Origin: Liolophura sinensis
Lineage: Eukaryota > Mollusca > Polyplacophora > Chitonida > Chitonidae
DNA: 64,000 nt
NCBI RefSeq assembly: GCF_032854445.1
Contig: NC_088297.1
Coordinates: 4,341,991-4,405,990, forward strand
Direction of reading: 5' to 3'
In this document: positions 1 through 11,752 of the stretch, piece by piece
Layout of the letters: every line of letters starts with the position of its first letter
Numbering within the stretch: position 1 is the first letter of the stretch
Notes under the pieces: generated by a model
Told to the model about the DNA's origin: nothing
Seen by the model: only the letters and a program-made list of their open reading frames with translations
Databases searched by the model: none
Position numbers and translations under genes: made by a program

Positions 1-590
1 CATTCATTTATGTGTTTATTCAGTTATTTATCCACTCACTCATTGTTTCTTTTATATATTTATTTATCTGCTTATGTCTTTACCTGTTTATTTATTTATT
101 GTTATTTTTTATTCAGTTTTTCATTGGTTTATTCATTTCATCTTTCGTTTATTCATGCCTCTATTTATTCACTTTTGTATTTTTCACATTTGTATTTTAT
201 CTAATCCTTTCTTTATATATATATATTCATTTGTTCCCTCACTGATATTTAGTTATTCATTCATTTATTTATCCACCTGTTGAGTTATTTATTTATTATT
301 CATGACATACTGATTTGTTTGATTTGTTGGCTAATTCGCTAATTTATTTTATTTATTTATTTATTTCTTCATTTATGTATTGAATAAAAATTAATGAATA
401 CATGAATCGCTAAATAAATTAACAAACAAATAATTATATGATATAATAAGTTATTAAAAAAAAAATAATAAATTGAAAAGTAATGAATAAACACGAATGA
501 TTAAATGAATAATTAAATAAACGAAGCAATGAATAAGTGAATAAACAAATGAAACAATAAATATATAAATAAATAAATAATTACTTGTTG
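1..590. repeat. AT-rich simple sequence, T-rich then A-rich
   Basis: 1-370 is built of tttattcattta-like words and 370-590 of the complementary aataaatgaataa words. The short ORFs here are runs of Phe, Leu, Ile, Ser and Tyr and are not genes. Confidence 0.9.
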
Positions 591-599
591 CTGCCTTGC

Positions 600-810
600 T
601 TGGCGCTCGGCATTATGCGGTTATGTAGGTATCAGTGTAATGTGACTGCGTGGGGTGTCATGTCTGGTGTCTTCGGCATGGTGCTTCAGTGGCGGCATAG
701 ATTCGCCTGCCACAATAAGACACGTGTACACACACCTGTTGAGTCCCTCGTCGTCGTATGTTAAAATTGTTAAGCACGTCATGAAAGCCCAAGCAAGTAA
801 CTACACATAT
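600..810 (+). repeat. Third SINE-like family, copy 1
   Basis: Shares gtcagtataatgtgactgngtggggt, tctggtgtcttcngnatg and an end gttaagnangtnntgaaagccc-like with 15985-16245. The end resembles the SINE-2 tail. Confidence 0.7.
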
Positions 811-1004
811 TCTGGTCGATGTAACTCATTTGTTATATTTTATATCGTAAACAAGGCAATAGACTAGACAGTATACCGTTACAATGTGGCTGTGAGTGAC
901 GATCAGTAAATTTTAACATTGTTCTCATCTACCACATGCAGTAGTAGCGTATGTGTAATAGTGTATGTAGTCTGAAACAAAGGTACATTTATTCATTTAT
1001 TCCT

Positions 1005-1165
1005 TTATTTATTTGATTGGTGTTTTACGCCGCACTCAAAAATATTTCACTTGTACGACGGCGGCCAGCATTATGGTGGGAGGAATCCGTCTACATGTAT
1101 TTATTTCGTTATGTCATTGTTTTTTTTATATAAACTATATATACTAAATTTCTCTTATATACGAT
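1005..1165 (-). repeat. SINE-1 tail fragment plus shared flank
   Basis: The SINE-1 tail (1005-1083) is followed by catgtatttatttcgttatg...ataaactatatatact, which also follows the SINE-1 tail at 16380-16545. Confidence 0.8.
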
Positions 1166-1865
1166 GACGGACAAACATCACCAGGGGGGAACGGGAGTGC
1201 CCGGGGTAAAGGTTGATGAACACCGTATTAAGCGGGGAATTCACAAATTCCCTTTCCAAGGCTGGGTTTGAAGAACTTCTCGTATGCTCCAGCGATTTGT
1301 AGACAAGCCGTCGTCATGAATATACGTAAAACACTTAACAGTATAGTCCGATGGCGTTTAGCAGCATTTAATTAAATGCCTAAATTGTAGATCTTCTATG
1401 CAAATGAAGTGATAAAATTTTGTATTTAAAACTGTTGTCATTAATAAAAAAAAGACACAAAACTCGCATTCCTGCGTTTTTTCAACCATATACAATATTT
1501 ATTTCTGTATATAGATGATTCTTTATCGCTGACTTCAATGTGGTGAACTTCAGCCAGTGGCTTCAGACGTTTTTGTGGTCTGCATAAATTACTTCATAAA
1601 TTACTTCAAACTCATCAACCCCAAAATGCCTTTGATTGGCCGACATCATATACAAGCCACATACCGTGGTTAAATATTTATTAGCTAACCAAACGTCTTT
1701 TCAGTAGTGTGTGGTAGGCCTATTTAGATCAAAATTTTTGTATTTCAAGTTCACGAGTGATGCTTTGCCTATCTAAGATTCCGTTTGATCCTTATAATTT
1801 TATGTGATAGACAGAAAACATTTTGGTTTTTAATCACAAATTTTTCGATTTTCATTGTTTAAATA

Positions 1866-2134
1866 TTTATTTATTTATTTGATTGGTGTTTTACGCCATA
1901 CTCAAGAATATTTCACTTATACGACGGCGGCCAGCATTATGGTGGGAGGAAACCTGGCAGAGCTCGGGGGTAAACCCACGACCATTCGCAGGTTGCTGGA
2001 AGGCCTTCCCACTCATGGCCGGAGAGGAAGCCAGCATGAGCTGGACTAGAGCTCATAGCGACCGCATTGGTGAGAGGCTCCTGGGTCATTACGCTGCACT
2101 AGCAGCGCTAACCGACTGAGCCACGGAGGCCCCC
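1866..2134 (-). mobile_element. SINE-1, near full-length, with target site duplication
   Basis: Complete from the (ttta)n tail to the tRNA-like head gagccacggaggcccc (box A on - strand TGGCTCAGTCGG; box B degenerate). Flanked by tgtttaaata at 1856-1865 and 2137-2146. Confidence 0.93.
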
Positions 2135-2146
2135 ACTGTTTAAATA

Positions 2147-2658
2147 ATAAATCTGTGCTGGGCTATCCTAAGCTATGCAAACTTTTGTTCCGACAACTGA
2201 TTGAGAATATTCTTAAAATTGTTGCTTTTTTGGGTAATTCAACGGAAACGGATTGAAAACTTACATTGATCCAGTGTCTTTGAACTTTTGTCATTTATTA
2301 TCTAATTACATTTGTAAATGTAACAGTAAAGAAATGACCTGACCATTGTCTGTGTAATTAATAGGAACTGTGCAAAGCATTTTCTGTTTTTCGGCGCACA
2401 CCTGTTTCCTTCAAACTTTACTATCTGTCGTATAGGTGATTTTTGGTCTCTGTACGTCTCCAAATCCGTCGAATAAATAAATCATTGAACATCTTATAAC
2501 ATATTTTCAGAAAATGTCACAAACATCCAAAACCACAGAACCCAGCTCACATCCAAGTTTTAGCAAACCATGTATATTACAGATTTTCAAAATAAGACAA
2601 AAAATTATCGGCTTCATTTGACGGTTGGTAGATAGGACGCTTGACTCGATTATGATTG
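2147..2658. other. Gene-free unique AT-rich stretch
   Basis: No coding ORF, RNA gene or repeat family recognised. Confidence 0.6.
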
Positions 2659-2668
2659 GATGTTGTTG

Positions 2669-3049
2669 AAGTGAGTGAGTGAGTGAGTGAGTGGGTGAGT
2701 GCTTGGGGTTTATCGCCGTACTTAACAATGTTTTCAGTCATATGACGACGACGGACTTCTTAGAGTGCATGCAATATGCCTCCTTGTTGAAGGACGGATT
2801 TCAACAACCGCTCTTTATCTAGTGCTGCTTCACTGAGACGCCTACCGAAGGCAAGTAAGCCACCCGCCCCGAGCCATTATACTGGTACGGGTCAACCAGT
2901 CGTTGCACTATGCCCTTAACGTGGAACGCCAATCAAGGAAGTTACAGCTTCCTCTTTTAAGTTCTTAGGTGTGATCCGACCTAGGATTGACCCGGGATCT
3001 ACCGCTCCAGAAGGAGAACACTCGACTAGCTGAGCTATTAGGGCCAGTA
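2669..3049 (-). mobile_element. SINE-2, near full-length, with target site duplication
   Basis: (gtga)n edge, then gcttggggtttatcgccgta, a body, and a tRNA-like head on the - strand (TAGCTCAGCTAG, box B GGGTCAATCC). Flanked by gatgttgttg at 2659-2668 and 3050-3059. Confidence 0.88.
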
Positions 3050-3828
3050 GATGTTGTTGGAAGAAGGGAGGTAATTCAGTTCATTGAGTAACGAAGCAGT
3101 TGCAAATTATTTCTAATTAATCCATCTTTGATATGAATCAATGACATCGAGCTGTAGTTACCTAGTATTTATATGCTGGACAAAAAATTATGTTTGACAC
3201 GAATCTATCTTTTCGCAATAATCTACGATTCACATGAACCCGTATTTGACATTCATCTATTTCTAGCGCATCCTGGAGTTTTGCATTAATATAGCATATT
3301 CTATTATATTTCTATATTTATTCTTTTTTATTCACAAAGATCCGTGTTTTAAACATTACACTACGTTTCGTAAGAATCTTTGTGTTTGACTGTTGGCGAT
3401 TAATTATTATTTGGGATGAGTCTATATTTTAACATGAATGTATGTTTGATATGGATTTATGTCTGACATAAAAAACCAAACACTTAGGGCCCTATTCTTG
3501 TGTTTTCTGAAGGACTGTATTAGTCCATTTTGAGTAATTCTAGAGAAGTGACGTTTAATAAATGGCAAGAAACACCACTGCATGTCTTTTTTTTTTTTTT
3601 TTTTTTTACATAATGGTGCTTAAACCATATTACCAGGGGCGTGTCACTTGCTACTATTTATGCATTGTATTCATACATTAACAGTTAGAATAAAACCCTA
3701 ACTGAGGTCACGTGATAATAGGCCGTATTTCGCTGGTTATGTGTGACCATGCATGCAATTTACAGTTACCACACTATGGTTGCTGTTCTGGTTTTGCTCT
3801 GTATAATTGCAATTTATACAATCTGTTG

Positions 3829-4225
3829 ATTTATTTATTTATTTGATTGATGTTTTACACCGTACTCAGGAATATTTCATTTATATTTATTTTATTTATT
3901 TGATTAGTGTTTTACGCCGTACTCAAGAATATTTCACTTATACGACGGCGGCCAGCATTATGGTGAGAGGAAACCGGGCACAGCACGGGGGAAACCCACG
4001 ACCATCCGCAGGTTGCTGGCAGACCCACTTACGGCCGGAGAGGAAGCCAGCATGAGCTGGACCTGAACTCACAGCGACCGCATTGGTGAGAGGCTCCTGG
4101 GTCATTACGCTGCGCTAGCCCGCTAACCGACTGAGCCACGGAGGCCCCATTTCATTTATATGACGGCGACCAGGATCATGGTGGGAGGAAATCGGGCAGA
4201 GCCTGGTGGAAATCCACGGCCATCA
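3829..4225 (-). mobile_element. Outer SINE-1, 5'-truncated, interrupted by a second SINE-1
   Basis: The tail part 3829-3884 continues at 4149-4225 after the inner element. Its head is missing, and SINE-2 follows directly. Confidence 0.9.
3885..4148 (-). mobile_element. Inner SINE-1, full-length, nested, with 11-bp target site duplication
   Basis: Full element with box A, inserted in the outer copy; atttcatttat at 3874-3884 is repeated exactly at 4149-4159. Confidence 0.95.
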
Positions 4226-4597
4226 TTTAGTGAGTGGGTGGGTGAGTGCTTGGGGTTTAACGTCGTTCTTAAAAATTTTTCAGTCATATGACGACGAAGG
4301 TATCCTCAGAGTGTATGTAGGCCTAATGTGCCTCCTTATTGCAGGACGGATTTCCACCGCTCTTCTATCTATAGTGCTGCTTCACTGAGACGACTTACCG
4401 AAGGCAAGTGAGCTGCCCGCCCGAGCCATTATACTGATACGAGTCAACCAATCGTTGCACTATCCCCTTCATGCTGAACGCCAAGCGAGGAAGTTACAAC
4501 GTCTTCTTTTTTAAAGTCTCAGGTGTGAGCAGACCCAGGATCTACCGCTCCCGCCGCGGACGCTCTACCAACTCCGTTATTGGCGCCGGTCTTTTTC
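4226..4597 (-). mobile_element. SINE-2, near full-length
   Basis: gagtgggtgggtgagtgctt edge to the degenerate head accaactccgttattggcgcc. Body matches the copy at 2669-3049. Confidence 0.87.
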
Positions 4598-5057
4598 TGC
4601 AGTAACACTGTTGGTCCAGAGAATCATATCGCCGTCCTATGACTAGACTACTCCTTATAAAGCCTTGTCAAAATACAATGCACTGCCCATTATGTTACTG
4701 AAGTGCATATGAAGGGCATATTGTATATGTACATTTGTATTACACATCTCGAAAATTGGAGACATGGAGATTTCTAAAAGGAATGAGCAAAATATAATGA
4801 CTCAATCAATCAATAAATTGTAATTGATAAATTCATTCAGAATTCCCGGGCGATAACATCTTTAAATCTGTCACTCTTTTTTCGTAAATTCCGCATTGAT
4901 GCAGCATTGCTAAATGTAACCACCTTAAACATGGTTTAATTGATTTAGGCCTATACCTTTTTTAATTGCTATGTTGTTTGTTCAGCACATGTAGGCTACT
5001 TGTATTCATAAGTAGGCAACATTTATACGAGTAGATCAAAACATAATGCTTGATTTG

Positions 5058-5322
5058 ATTTATTTGATTGGCGTTTTATGTTGTACCGGTACTCAAGAAT
5101 ATTTCACTCATACGACGGCGGCCAGCATTGTGAGGGAACCGGGCAGAGCCCGGAGGAAACACACGACCATCCGCATGTTGCTGGCAGACCTTCCCACTTA
5201 CTGCTGGAAAGGAACATGGGCTGGACTTGATCTCACAGCGACCGCATTGGTGAGAGGCTCCTGGGTCATTACGCTCCGCCGCGCGGTAACCAACGTAGGG
5301 CCTACTGAGCCACGGAGGCCCC
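5058..5322 (-). mobile_element. SINE-1, near full-length
   Basis: Tail to gagccacggaggcccc; carries small insertions (ccggtac, gtagggcct) against other copies. Confidence 0.9.
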
Positions 5323-5323
5323 C

Positions 5324-7689
5324 CCAAAAACGTAATAGTTACATGTAGTGTTTTCAATGTACATACTTATAATAGCATGGGAGAATTACAATTGTGTTTA
5401 CAGTACTTATTTTATTGAACAATAAATTGAATACGTTAAACTGTGTACCTTCATACGGGTTTGAACCCGCTACTGAATGATCCCTAAAATTTTCATAAAA
5501 CATATATTTCCGTGTGAAAAGATAATTTTACAGAAACTCTTCAGCTTTGTAATTTAGATTTGATTTTGATTTGTTAGACTTATATTTTGAGAGTTTCATT
5601 TCTATAAAAATGTTAATATCCACAGTGTCGAGGTATTGATAAACGTTCAGTGTTCACGACCTCGTTGCTGCCTCGTACCTTCCAACAACGTGCTACAGAT
5701 ATCTATGACGACAAAAGCAGAATCTGATGACGAAGCACCAGTGTGTGACGATTACAACACCAGGTGCCATATCCACGAATTTTGTCTGCGGTTTTGCGCT
5801 GTTTTGAACTTCGTTCTCCCTGGTATGTAAGTTTCAGATCTTTTTGTGAATGAATGTGAAAGAGGAATATCAGAGGTGTGGTCAGTGCACGCGAAACGTG
5901 AAGGAAGACGTGTAGGGAGCACAGACTAAAGAGATCCAACCGCCATTCATTGTGATGGTCCAACAACAACAACAGGCATATTTTCCGGACAGCTGTCATA
6001 TTTTGTCGGCAGGCTTTTTGTCGTAAAATATAAAGATCGATGATGTACATTTTATCATTGTCTATTGTTGCTTTTATTTTGACAGAGGAGCATGCTACCT
6101 GTTGTTACCTGCCGCTAGTCAATCTAGATGAACTCCTTGTGCTGTTTTAAAATTCTTACATTCTTCCCGGAGTCCATCCCTGTCTCTCAAAAAACGTGGC
6201 GTGGATTTCCGACTCTCACCTCCTTCCCACTGATAGCAATCAGACACACCAGCTCTGCACATTTCTGTGTTATTTTCCTGTTGAACCTCGAATACTTTCA
6301 TCTTAATTTACTAGCCTCAGTTACTAAGCGACATTTACGTTCAAATGATCCATCTGTTTCTAAAACATATAGATTATACAGAAATCTTCCCACGTACGAC
6401 CAGAGAGGAAGCCAGCATAAGCTGGTCTTGAACTCACAGCGACCGCATTGCTGAGAGGCTTCTGGGTCACTACGTTGCGCTAGCGCGCTAACCGACTGAG
6501 CCACGGAGGCCCTGACATGGAAATTAATAAATTATTTAATAAATACAAAAAGACATCTAGATTCACCTAAAAGTTTCAATATTAATGGAGAATTGCATGC
6601 CCTGTAAACAGAATGTTGGGGGGCATAAAATTTTTGTTGCCCATCACCCTGCCTGAAGATGAATAACACATTCCAAACATGGCAGACGTTGATTTGAATT
6701 GTCCAGTTTGAAAGTTTAAATGACTGGATTACTGTTAAAAGATGGTTTACCAGTGCTGACTTTGACATATTACATTTCAGGCATTTTAGGGAATCAGTGG
6801 ATAGCAAAAATAAGGTGGGGTTCGAGATTTTTTTGTCCGCATGGAAGTCTATATGACATAGGCCGGACATTATTACAGGAACATCCAGCTTAGCTTTGGG
6901 CAAGGCCTCTTACAGCCTTTCATGTTCTATGGATGATGTCCTGTGTATAGTGAACTGTTTCGGTCAAACTTGCCAGCTATTTTTAACTTTCCTAAACCAA
7001 CATCACAGCATGCGCCATTTCATAATCAGTTGTATTAATAGCTGTAGTAGTAAAGTTGAGACAAAAATTGCCCATCAAACACTATAGCCTAACCTTACAC
7101 CATTTTCTGGGTACTTACAAAATATATTTCCTGATGCAAGCTTGCATTTTGCCCATAAACATGAGTTCAAATTCAGTCAGCTCACCCTGTATGTCATATA
7201 CTCATACCCTATATATATATATATTCCCCATTCAGTCATTATAGTGGTGAATTTCTGAAGCAGAAAGTAAGTGTGTTCAACCTTCTTGTCTGGACGACCA
7301 GTCACAGGAGGATGAAATCATGTTCTTGTGGATGAATGGCCCTAAAAGACTAAGAAACAATCAAATTTTATGTCATTCATGCAGAGATCAAAATGTTAGG
7401 TCATTCACTTCTTTTCAAGAGCTAAAATAAAAACTGATAATCTCATATTGAACCTCACAAAATGACTTTGGGCCGTGCAAATATGGCTAATTTCTGACAA
7501 ATTTGTGATTGATTGTTATGGTGTATCCACTTCCATGTTGGTTTACAGTATTATAAAGGAATATTATATATTTTTCACCTTTACAATATATTGGATGACC
7601 TCAATTTCTGGCAAGGCCATCACATTGAAGAGCTCAAAATATTGAACATTTTGACCCCTGTCATGTGACAGTATATGTACTGATATAGG
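5324..7689. other. Gene-free region before ZNF706
   Basis: Apart from a SINE-1 head (6388-6513), I see no gene. 5630-5826 is somewhat richer in GC and ends ctccctg|gtatgtaag, a donor-like site; it could be an untranslated ZNF706 exon, but nothing else supports that. Confidence 0.4.
6388..6513 (-). mobile_element. SINE-1 head fragment
   Basis: Only the tRNA-like half (gaggaagccagcataagctg to gccacggaggccc). Confidence 0.85.
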
Positions 7690-7895
7690 CGTTATGCTTA
7701 CCCTAATCCTTCAACTTATTCAATCACCTCTGAAACCAATATTCTGAAACATTCTGAGAGAACTATGGGGTTTAGAGAAATAATTTACATAGTTTTATGA
7801 AGCTCTCGTCATTTTTAGGAAATTTCCATAATTTGCATAAATTCCACTGGAAAAAGTGCTGTAATGGTTGAAAAGGTTGAAGATTCACAGTATAT
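7690..7895. repeat. MITE-like repeat B, copy next to the ZNF706 ATG exon
   Basis: taccctaatccttcaactta ... aaaaggttgaagattcacag. Inverted ends; lies just before the candidate acceptor at 7953. Confidence 0.68.
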
Positions 7896-7971
7896 ATATA
7901 CTGACAATGTGGTGCTAAAGCATAGTGGTTGAGTTTTTGAATTCTGATTTCAGAGTGGACACAAAGGAAAC

Positions 7972-8109
7972 ATGGCTCGTGGTCAGCAGAAAGTACAATC
8001 ACAGCAGAAAAACGCTGCAAAGAAAGCTGCCGCGAAGAAGGGCAATAATGCAGCAGAACAGAAAAAAGCAGCATTGAAAGCGCTAGTATACACATGCACT
8101 GTTTGCAAG
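7972..8109 (+). CDS. ZNF706: ZNF706 coding exon 1
   Basis: 46 codons from ATG to TCTVCK, giving the SERF-like N-terminus and the first two zinc ligands. The donor gtatgt starts at 8110. The exon probably begins at 7954 after a cag, with an 18-nt untranslated lead. Confidence 0.95.
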
Positions 8110-9743
8110 GTATGTGCAATTGTTTTTATGTCTTTTTTTTTATCCTCAGCTCCAGAAGGATTACAAAGTAATACCAAGCCTCAGCTTATCCATGTGTCCG
8201 TCTTTCTGTCTCCATTTTTATGATGGTCACCTCTCTCAACCTAGTATAAGGATATTGAAGTTGTATCAACCAAAATGATGCATTATTTGAAGCTCTTTAT
8301 TTGTGATCTTGTTCAATATTTCTGCCACAAATGCAGATCTTTCTGTCTCACAGATTGACTGCAAGAAATAAACAAAGACAGTTTACTATCTTGAGCTTTA
8401 ACTCACTTGTAACAGATCTATGTGGTGGTTCTGTAGACATTTAAATCATACAAACATTTTCAGATACATTGGATATAAAAACTTTGTTACCTGACAAATT
8501 CTAATAAATGCATTATATAGAAATAGACTCATAAACACAGTAGTAAGCCAGTAATCAGTATATTTATGTCAAGTCTAATGGTTTTCATATTTCACCAATA
8601 ATATACGATAAGCAAAACAATTGAAAAAGAAAATGTAAAACAATGTGATCAGCGGATGTACAATAATAGGAAGTTTATGGTAACACACCACACAAGCGTG
8701 TAAGCTCATGGCCTCATGGAAACAGCTTTGACATGTCAAATATATAGCACAATTACAGTTAAAAAGCATTGGCAATGAACAACTTCATTACAAAAACACA
8801 ACTGACACTCATCGGACTGTTTTATACACCTTGGTAGACACATGTGCCAAGACTCTCAAGACTTTCACATTGATCGCCATTTCATATGTTTTACGTGAAA
8901 CAACGCCCTCCCATGAACTGTTGCGCAGTGGCCTCCCTTAACTCACAAGTTAGGATACACGCATTACTTGAATCTTACAATGTACTTAAATTATTAGCAT
9001 AACCAAAAAAATAAACATTTACAAAAAGTGACACTTTGACCGTTTTGCGGAAATGATCATTGTGATGCAGATATATGGCTTTTGGCCTTTTGATGTCTAT
9101 TCTGGCATTTGCGTATTATTTAGCTGATTTTGTATAGCCTATTTTTTCTACTCCTGCAACAAGGAGGCACATTACATGTACGTGCACTTTAAGGACTCCT
9201 TTATCGTCATACGAGCGAAAAATTATTGAGTATGACATTAAACCCCAAGCACTCACTCACAAACTCACTAAATGATGAGCTTTCCCTGGCACATGGGATG
9301 CAAAGCTATGGACCAGCAGAGTAAGCTAACATGCGCGTCATGTTCTTGTAAAGAGCATCCATAAACTGTCCTAGATATGTACTGATAAAATAGCCCGTTT
9401 CTAGGCCTCATGGCGAATACGTGCATATCTTTGTGGTTAGGAAAGTCCACCATAGAAACAAATGTTTCATGTGAATGTTTCTAGTAAAACTTAAAACAAA
9501 TATGAATGAAATTGTTTTCATCTGTTCTTTGTGTTAGTGTTTCCTTTTGCCTTTTATTAAATGACCTGCTTACTACATGCACCTCCCAGTGCATGCCGAG
9601 TACATTTGTCAATTTATCTGTTGTAATGTTTTTGTGTTTTTATATTTCAGTCACAAATGCCAGACACAAAAACATACAAACAACATTTCGAGAGCAAGCA
9701 TCCAAAAGCCCCCATACCAGATGAGTTAAAAGAATCTGAGTAA
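7972..9743 (+). CDS. ZNF706: ZNF706 orthologue, single C2H2 zinc-finger protein, complete, 2 coding exons
   Basis: Coding exons are 7972-8109 and 9651-9743, joined in phase 0 (AAG|gtatgt ... tatatttcag|TCA). The product is 76 aa, the same length as human ZNF706. It begins MARGQQKVQSQQKN, the conserved SERF-like basic, Ala/Lys-rich N-terminus, and is followed by one zinc finger with C42, C45, H58 and H63 (C-x2-C-x12-H-x4-H), then a short acidic tail ending ELKESE. The start is certain from the family match, and a 3' splice-like cag lies 18 nt upstream (7951-7953), so the 5' UTR is probably spliced. In vertebrates ZNF706 is a small nuclear protein linked to repression of pluripotency genes; its role here is inferred only from orthology. 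The 1.54-kb intron holds SINE fragments. Confidence 0.95.
9129..9264 (+). mobile_element. SINE-2 fragment in ZNF706 intron 1
   Basis: gcaacaaggaggcacattac, then cgtcatacgagcgaaaaatt and cattaaaccccaagcactca, the SINE-2 3' half. Confidence 0.8.
9651..9743 (+). CDS. ZNF706: ZNF706 coding exon 2
   Basis: 30 codons plus TAA, starting SQMPDTKTYKQHFESKHP and supplying both histidine ligands. The acceptor is tatatttcag at 9641-9650. Confidence 0.95.
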   Translation, partial: SQMPDTKTYKQHFESKHPKAPIPDELKESE

Positions 9744-9775
9744 AGACGTGTAGCTATATATCAAATGTAAGTTTC

Positions 9776-9866
9776 ATAAAGCCCCCATGCCAGAAAACTG
9801 TTTCACTTATTTGATTTTCATGAACCGCCATGAAAAGAATCTGAGTAAAGACATATGTAAGTTTTC
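9776..9866 (+). repeat. Partial second copy of the end of ZNF706 exon 2
   Basis: Downstream of the stop codon the segments aaagcccccatgccag (about 9778) and gaaaagaatctgagtaaaga (about 9832) repeat the last codons, stop and first 3' UTR bases of exon 2. The second copy is split by about 35 unrelated bases. It cannot add coding sequence to the gene because it lies after the stop. Confidence 0.8.
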
Positions 9867-9878
9867 TGTGTTTCTTTA

Positions 9879-10034
9879 TTTTTTTTTTTTTTTTTTTTTT
9901 GATTGGTGTTTTACGCCGTACTCAAGAATATTTCACTTATACGACGGCGGCCAGCATTATGGTGGGTGGAAACCGGGCAGAGCCCGGGGGAAACCCACGA
10001 CCATCCGCAGGTTGCTGGCAGACCTTCTCACGTA
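9879..10034 (-). mobile_element. SINE-1, 5'-truncated, in ZNF706 3' UTR region, 13-bp target site duplication
   Basis: Poly(T) tail then body to the point tggcagaccttctcacgta. Flanked by ctgtgtttcttta at 9866-9878 and 10035-10047, so the truncation occurred at insertion (LINE-type target-primed process). Confidence 0.92.
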
Positions 10035-10343
10035 CTGTGTTTCTTTAGATGTATGTCATATTAGTGCTATAGTATTCTGAGAGCATTGTTCTTTTTCAGT
10101 CCTGTGTGGTAGAATCCTAATTTCACCTCCCAAAACATAACCCATATGCCGTCTAACTGTGGGAATGTATGATTGGTTCTGGTCATAAAACTCCTGTAAA
10201 ATGTGTACAGAGCATATACAGTGTACAGTATATTGATACCCATTTTCAATTCATTATCAAGAGTCAGACTTCGTCACTTTAAACCTAAGACTTTAAAAAA
10301 ATAACACATCTTGGAATCTTCTTGCTTGGTGGACAAGTAAGAG

Positions 10344-10490
10344 GTTATTTTGTTGGGGTTTTACACCGTACTCTAGACTATTTCGCTTGAACGATGTTGG
10401 GAGAAGATCTGCCAGAGCCTAGGCACACTCACATAACCATCTGCAGCTTGCTGGCAGCCCTTCCTACATACGATCGTAGAGTAACATCGC
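10344..10490 (-). mobile_element. Degenerate SINE-1
   Basis: ggggttttacaccgtactct ... accatctgcagcttgctggc; many substitutions. Confidence 0.75.
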
Positions 10491-11250
10491 AATATGAGAC
10501 TGAAAACCCAAGCAAGGTTTTGTGTACAGAAAGAAAATTATGTCATACATATGTTTACTGTTTTTTGACTTAAATTTTTGTTATCAGGTTGTATTTGATA
10601 ATTATTGCAAAGTTGTTTCTGTCTTCTTTCTTTCAGATATGACATGGCTGGTTTTGTACATTTTGCAGAAAAAGGCGCTGAAAATTCACTATACTGGATA
10701 CTCATTTCTACAGATGTGAAAACATTCACCCTTTATGTTAATTCTGGAACTTTTGTGTAGTATTTCTTTTTTCAATTTTTATTCCCAATGATAGAAGTTG
10801 AATTTGTGATTCAATGTTATCAAATATAAAGGATAAACATTTAATAGCAGCCAAATGTGACATTGGTTTATTATAACTATACAGAACTAAGGTAACTTTT
10901 TCTTTTTTTTTTTTTGTCTGTATTTATAATTGTTGTTTATTTTCATCATTATTAAATAGTTACAAGCTGGGTAAAATGCTATAAATGTTTTGTTTTGTTT
11001 TTTTGTTTTTTTTTCTTTCTTTGGCAATGGGTTTGTGAAAATTTCAGGGACTTCTGTATGATATTGTGTTCCGCTTCAACACCGTTAATTCTTTGTTTGC
11101 AACGAAAATTTAATATTTTACGGCATGGCATTTTGCAGAGGTGTGAAATATCCATAAATGTTACTGGCCTACCAAAAATCAAACTTCTTGAAATTTTTAT
11201 AGTATCCAGAAGACATGACAGAAATCAAAATATCACCATTACGATTTATA

Positions 11251-11256
11251 AATAAA
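11251..11256 (+). promoter_or_regulatory. Candidate ZNF706 poly(A) signal
   Basis: AATAAA follows about 1.5 kb of gene-free sequence after the ZNF706 stop. The 3' UTR would then run 9744 to about 11.27 kb and contain a truncated SINE. There are other AT-rich hexamers nearby, so this is only a candidate. Confidence 0.35.
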
Positions 11257-11519
11257 CTTTAAAGACAGAATTTGTTAGATAGAGAGAGGCAAGCATTAAT
11301 TTTCTGTATTTTGTTTCATGGATCATCTAATGTGAATGGTGGTATGATGGAGTTGATTCCTTACATTTTATCAGATATCATATGTGATTATAGGTTCAGA
11401 GAAATCAAAACCTTTTATTTTATTGATTAAAGGTTCATGCACTTGTTTTTACATCCGATCTTTGTTTTTATTTTATTTCCTGTCTTGAATTGTGATGATG
11501 TAAGGTACAGTGTTATTGT

Positions 11520-11735
11520 TTATAGAGATTACACTTCCTGAATATAGCACAGATTCTAGTGCTGAAATTCGGCCGATACCACTGCGGGTTTTGAACCAGC
11601 GACCTCAGAGTCAGGCACCAAATCGCCAGCACCACTCGACCAACAGGCCTTCCACAGAAATGGAAGGCAGTTGACCGGGAGACTTCACAGGGAACTTGCA
11701 TTACCCCTCTGATGATATCAAATGACGTCACTCTC
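11520..11735 (-). mobile_element. SINE with a Leu/Ser-type tRNA-like head
   Basis: On the - strand the region 11655-11560 reads TGGTCGAGTGG (box A) and GGTTCAAAACC (box B) with a long variable stretch. It is unlike SINE-1 and SINE-2. Only one copy was seen in the window. Confidence 0.6.
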
Positions 11736-11752
11736 TTAGGTGAATATATCAG

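Noticed and set aside
1-283. Three overlapping small + strand ORFs
   Set aside because: Translations of (ttta/ttca) simple sequence.
3585-3607. Poly(T), and poly(C)/poly(A) runs at 11985, 44583, 45950 and 52340
   Set aside because: Homopolymers without context; length may be unreliable in the assembly.
5703-6050. 115-codon - strand ORF and its + strand partner at 5636-5830
   Set aside because: No family resemblance. At most the + strand side could be an untranslated exon of ZNF706.
6495-6513. tRNA genes in the heads of SINE-1 copies
   Set aside because: Only boxes A and B are kept; no cloverleaf with a proper anticodon stem and acceptor, and the SINE body follows.
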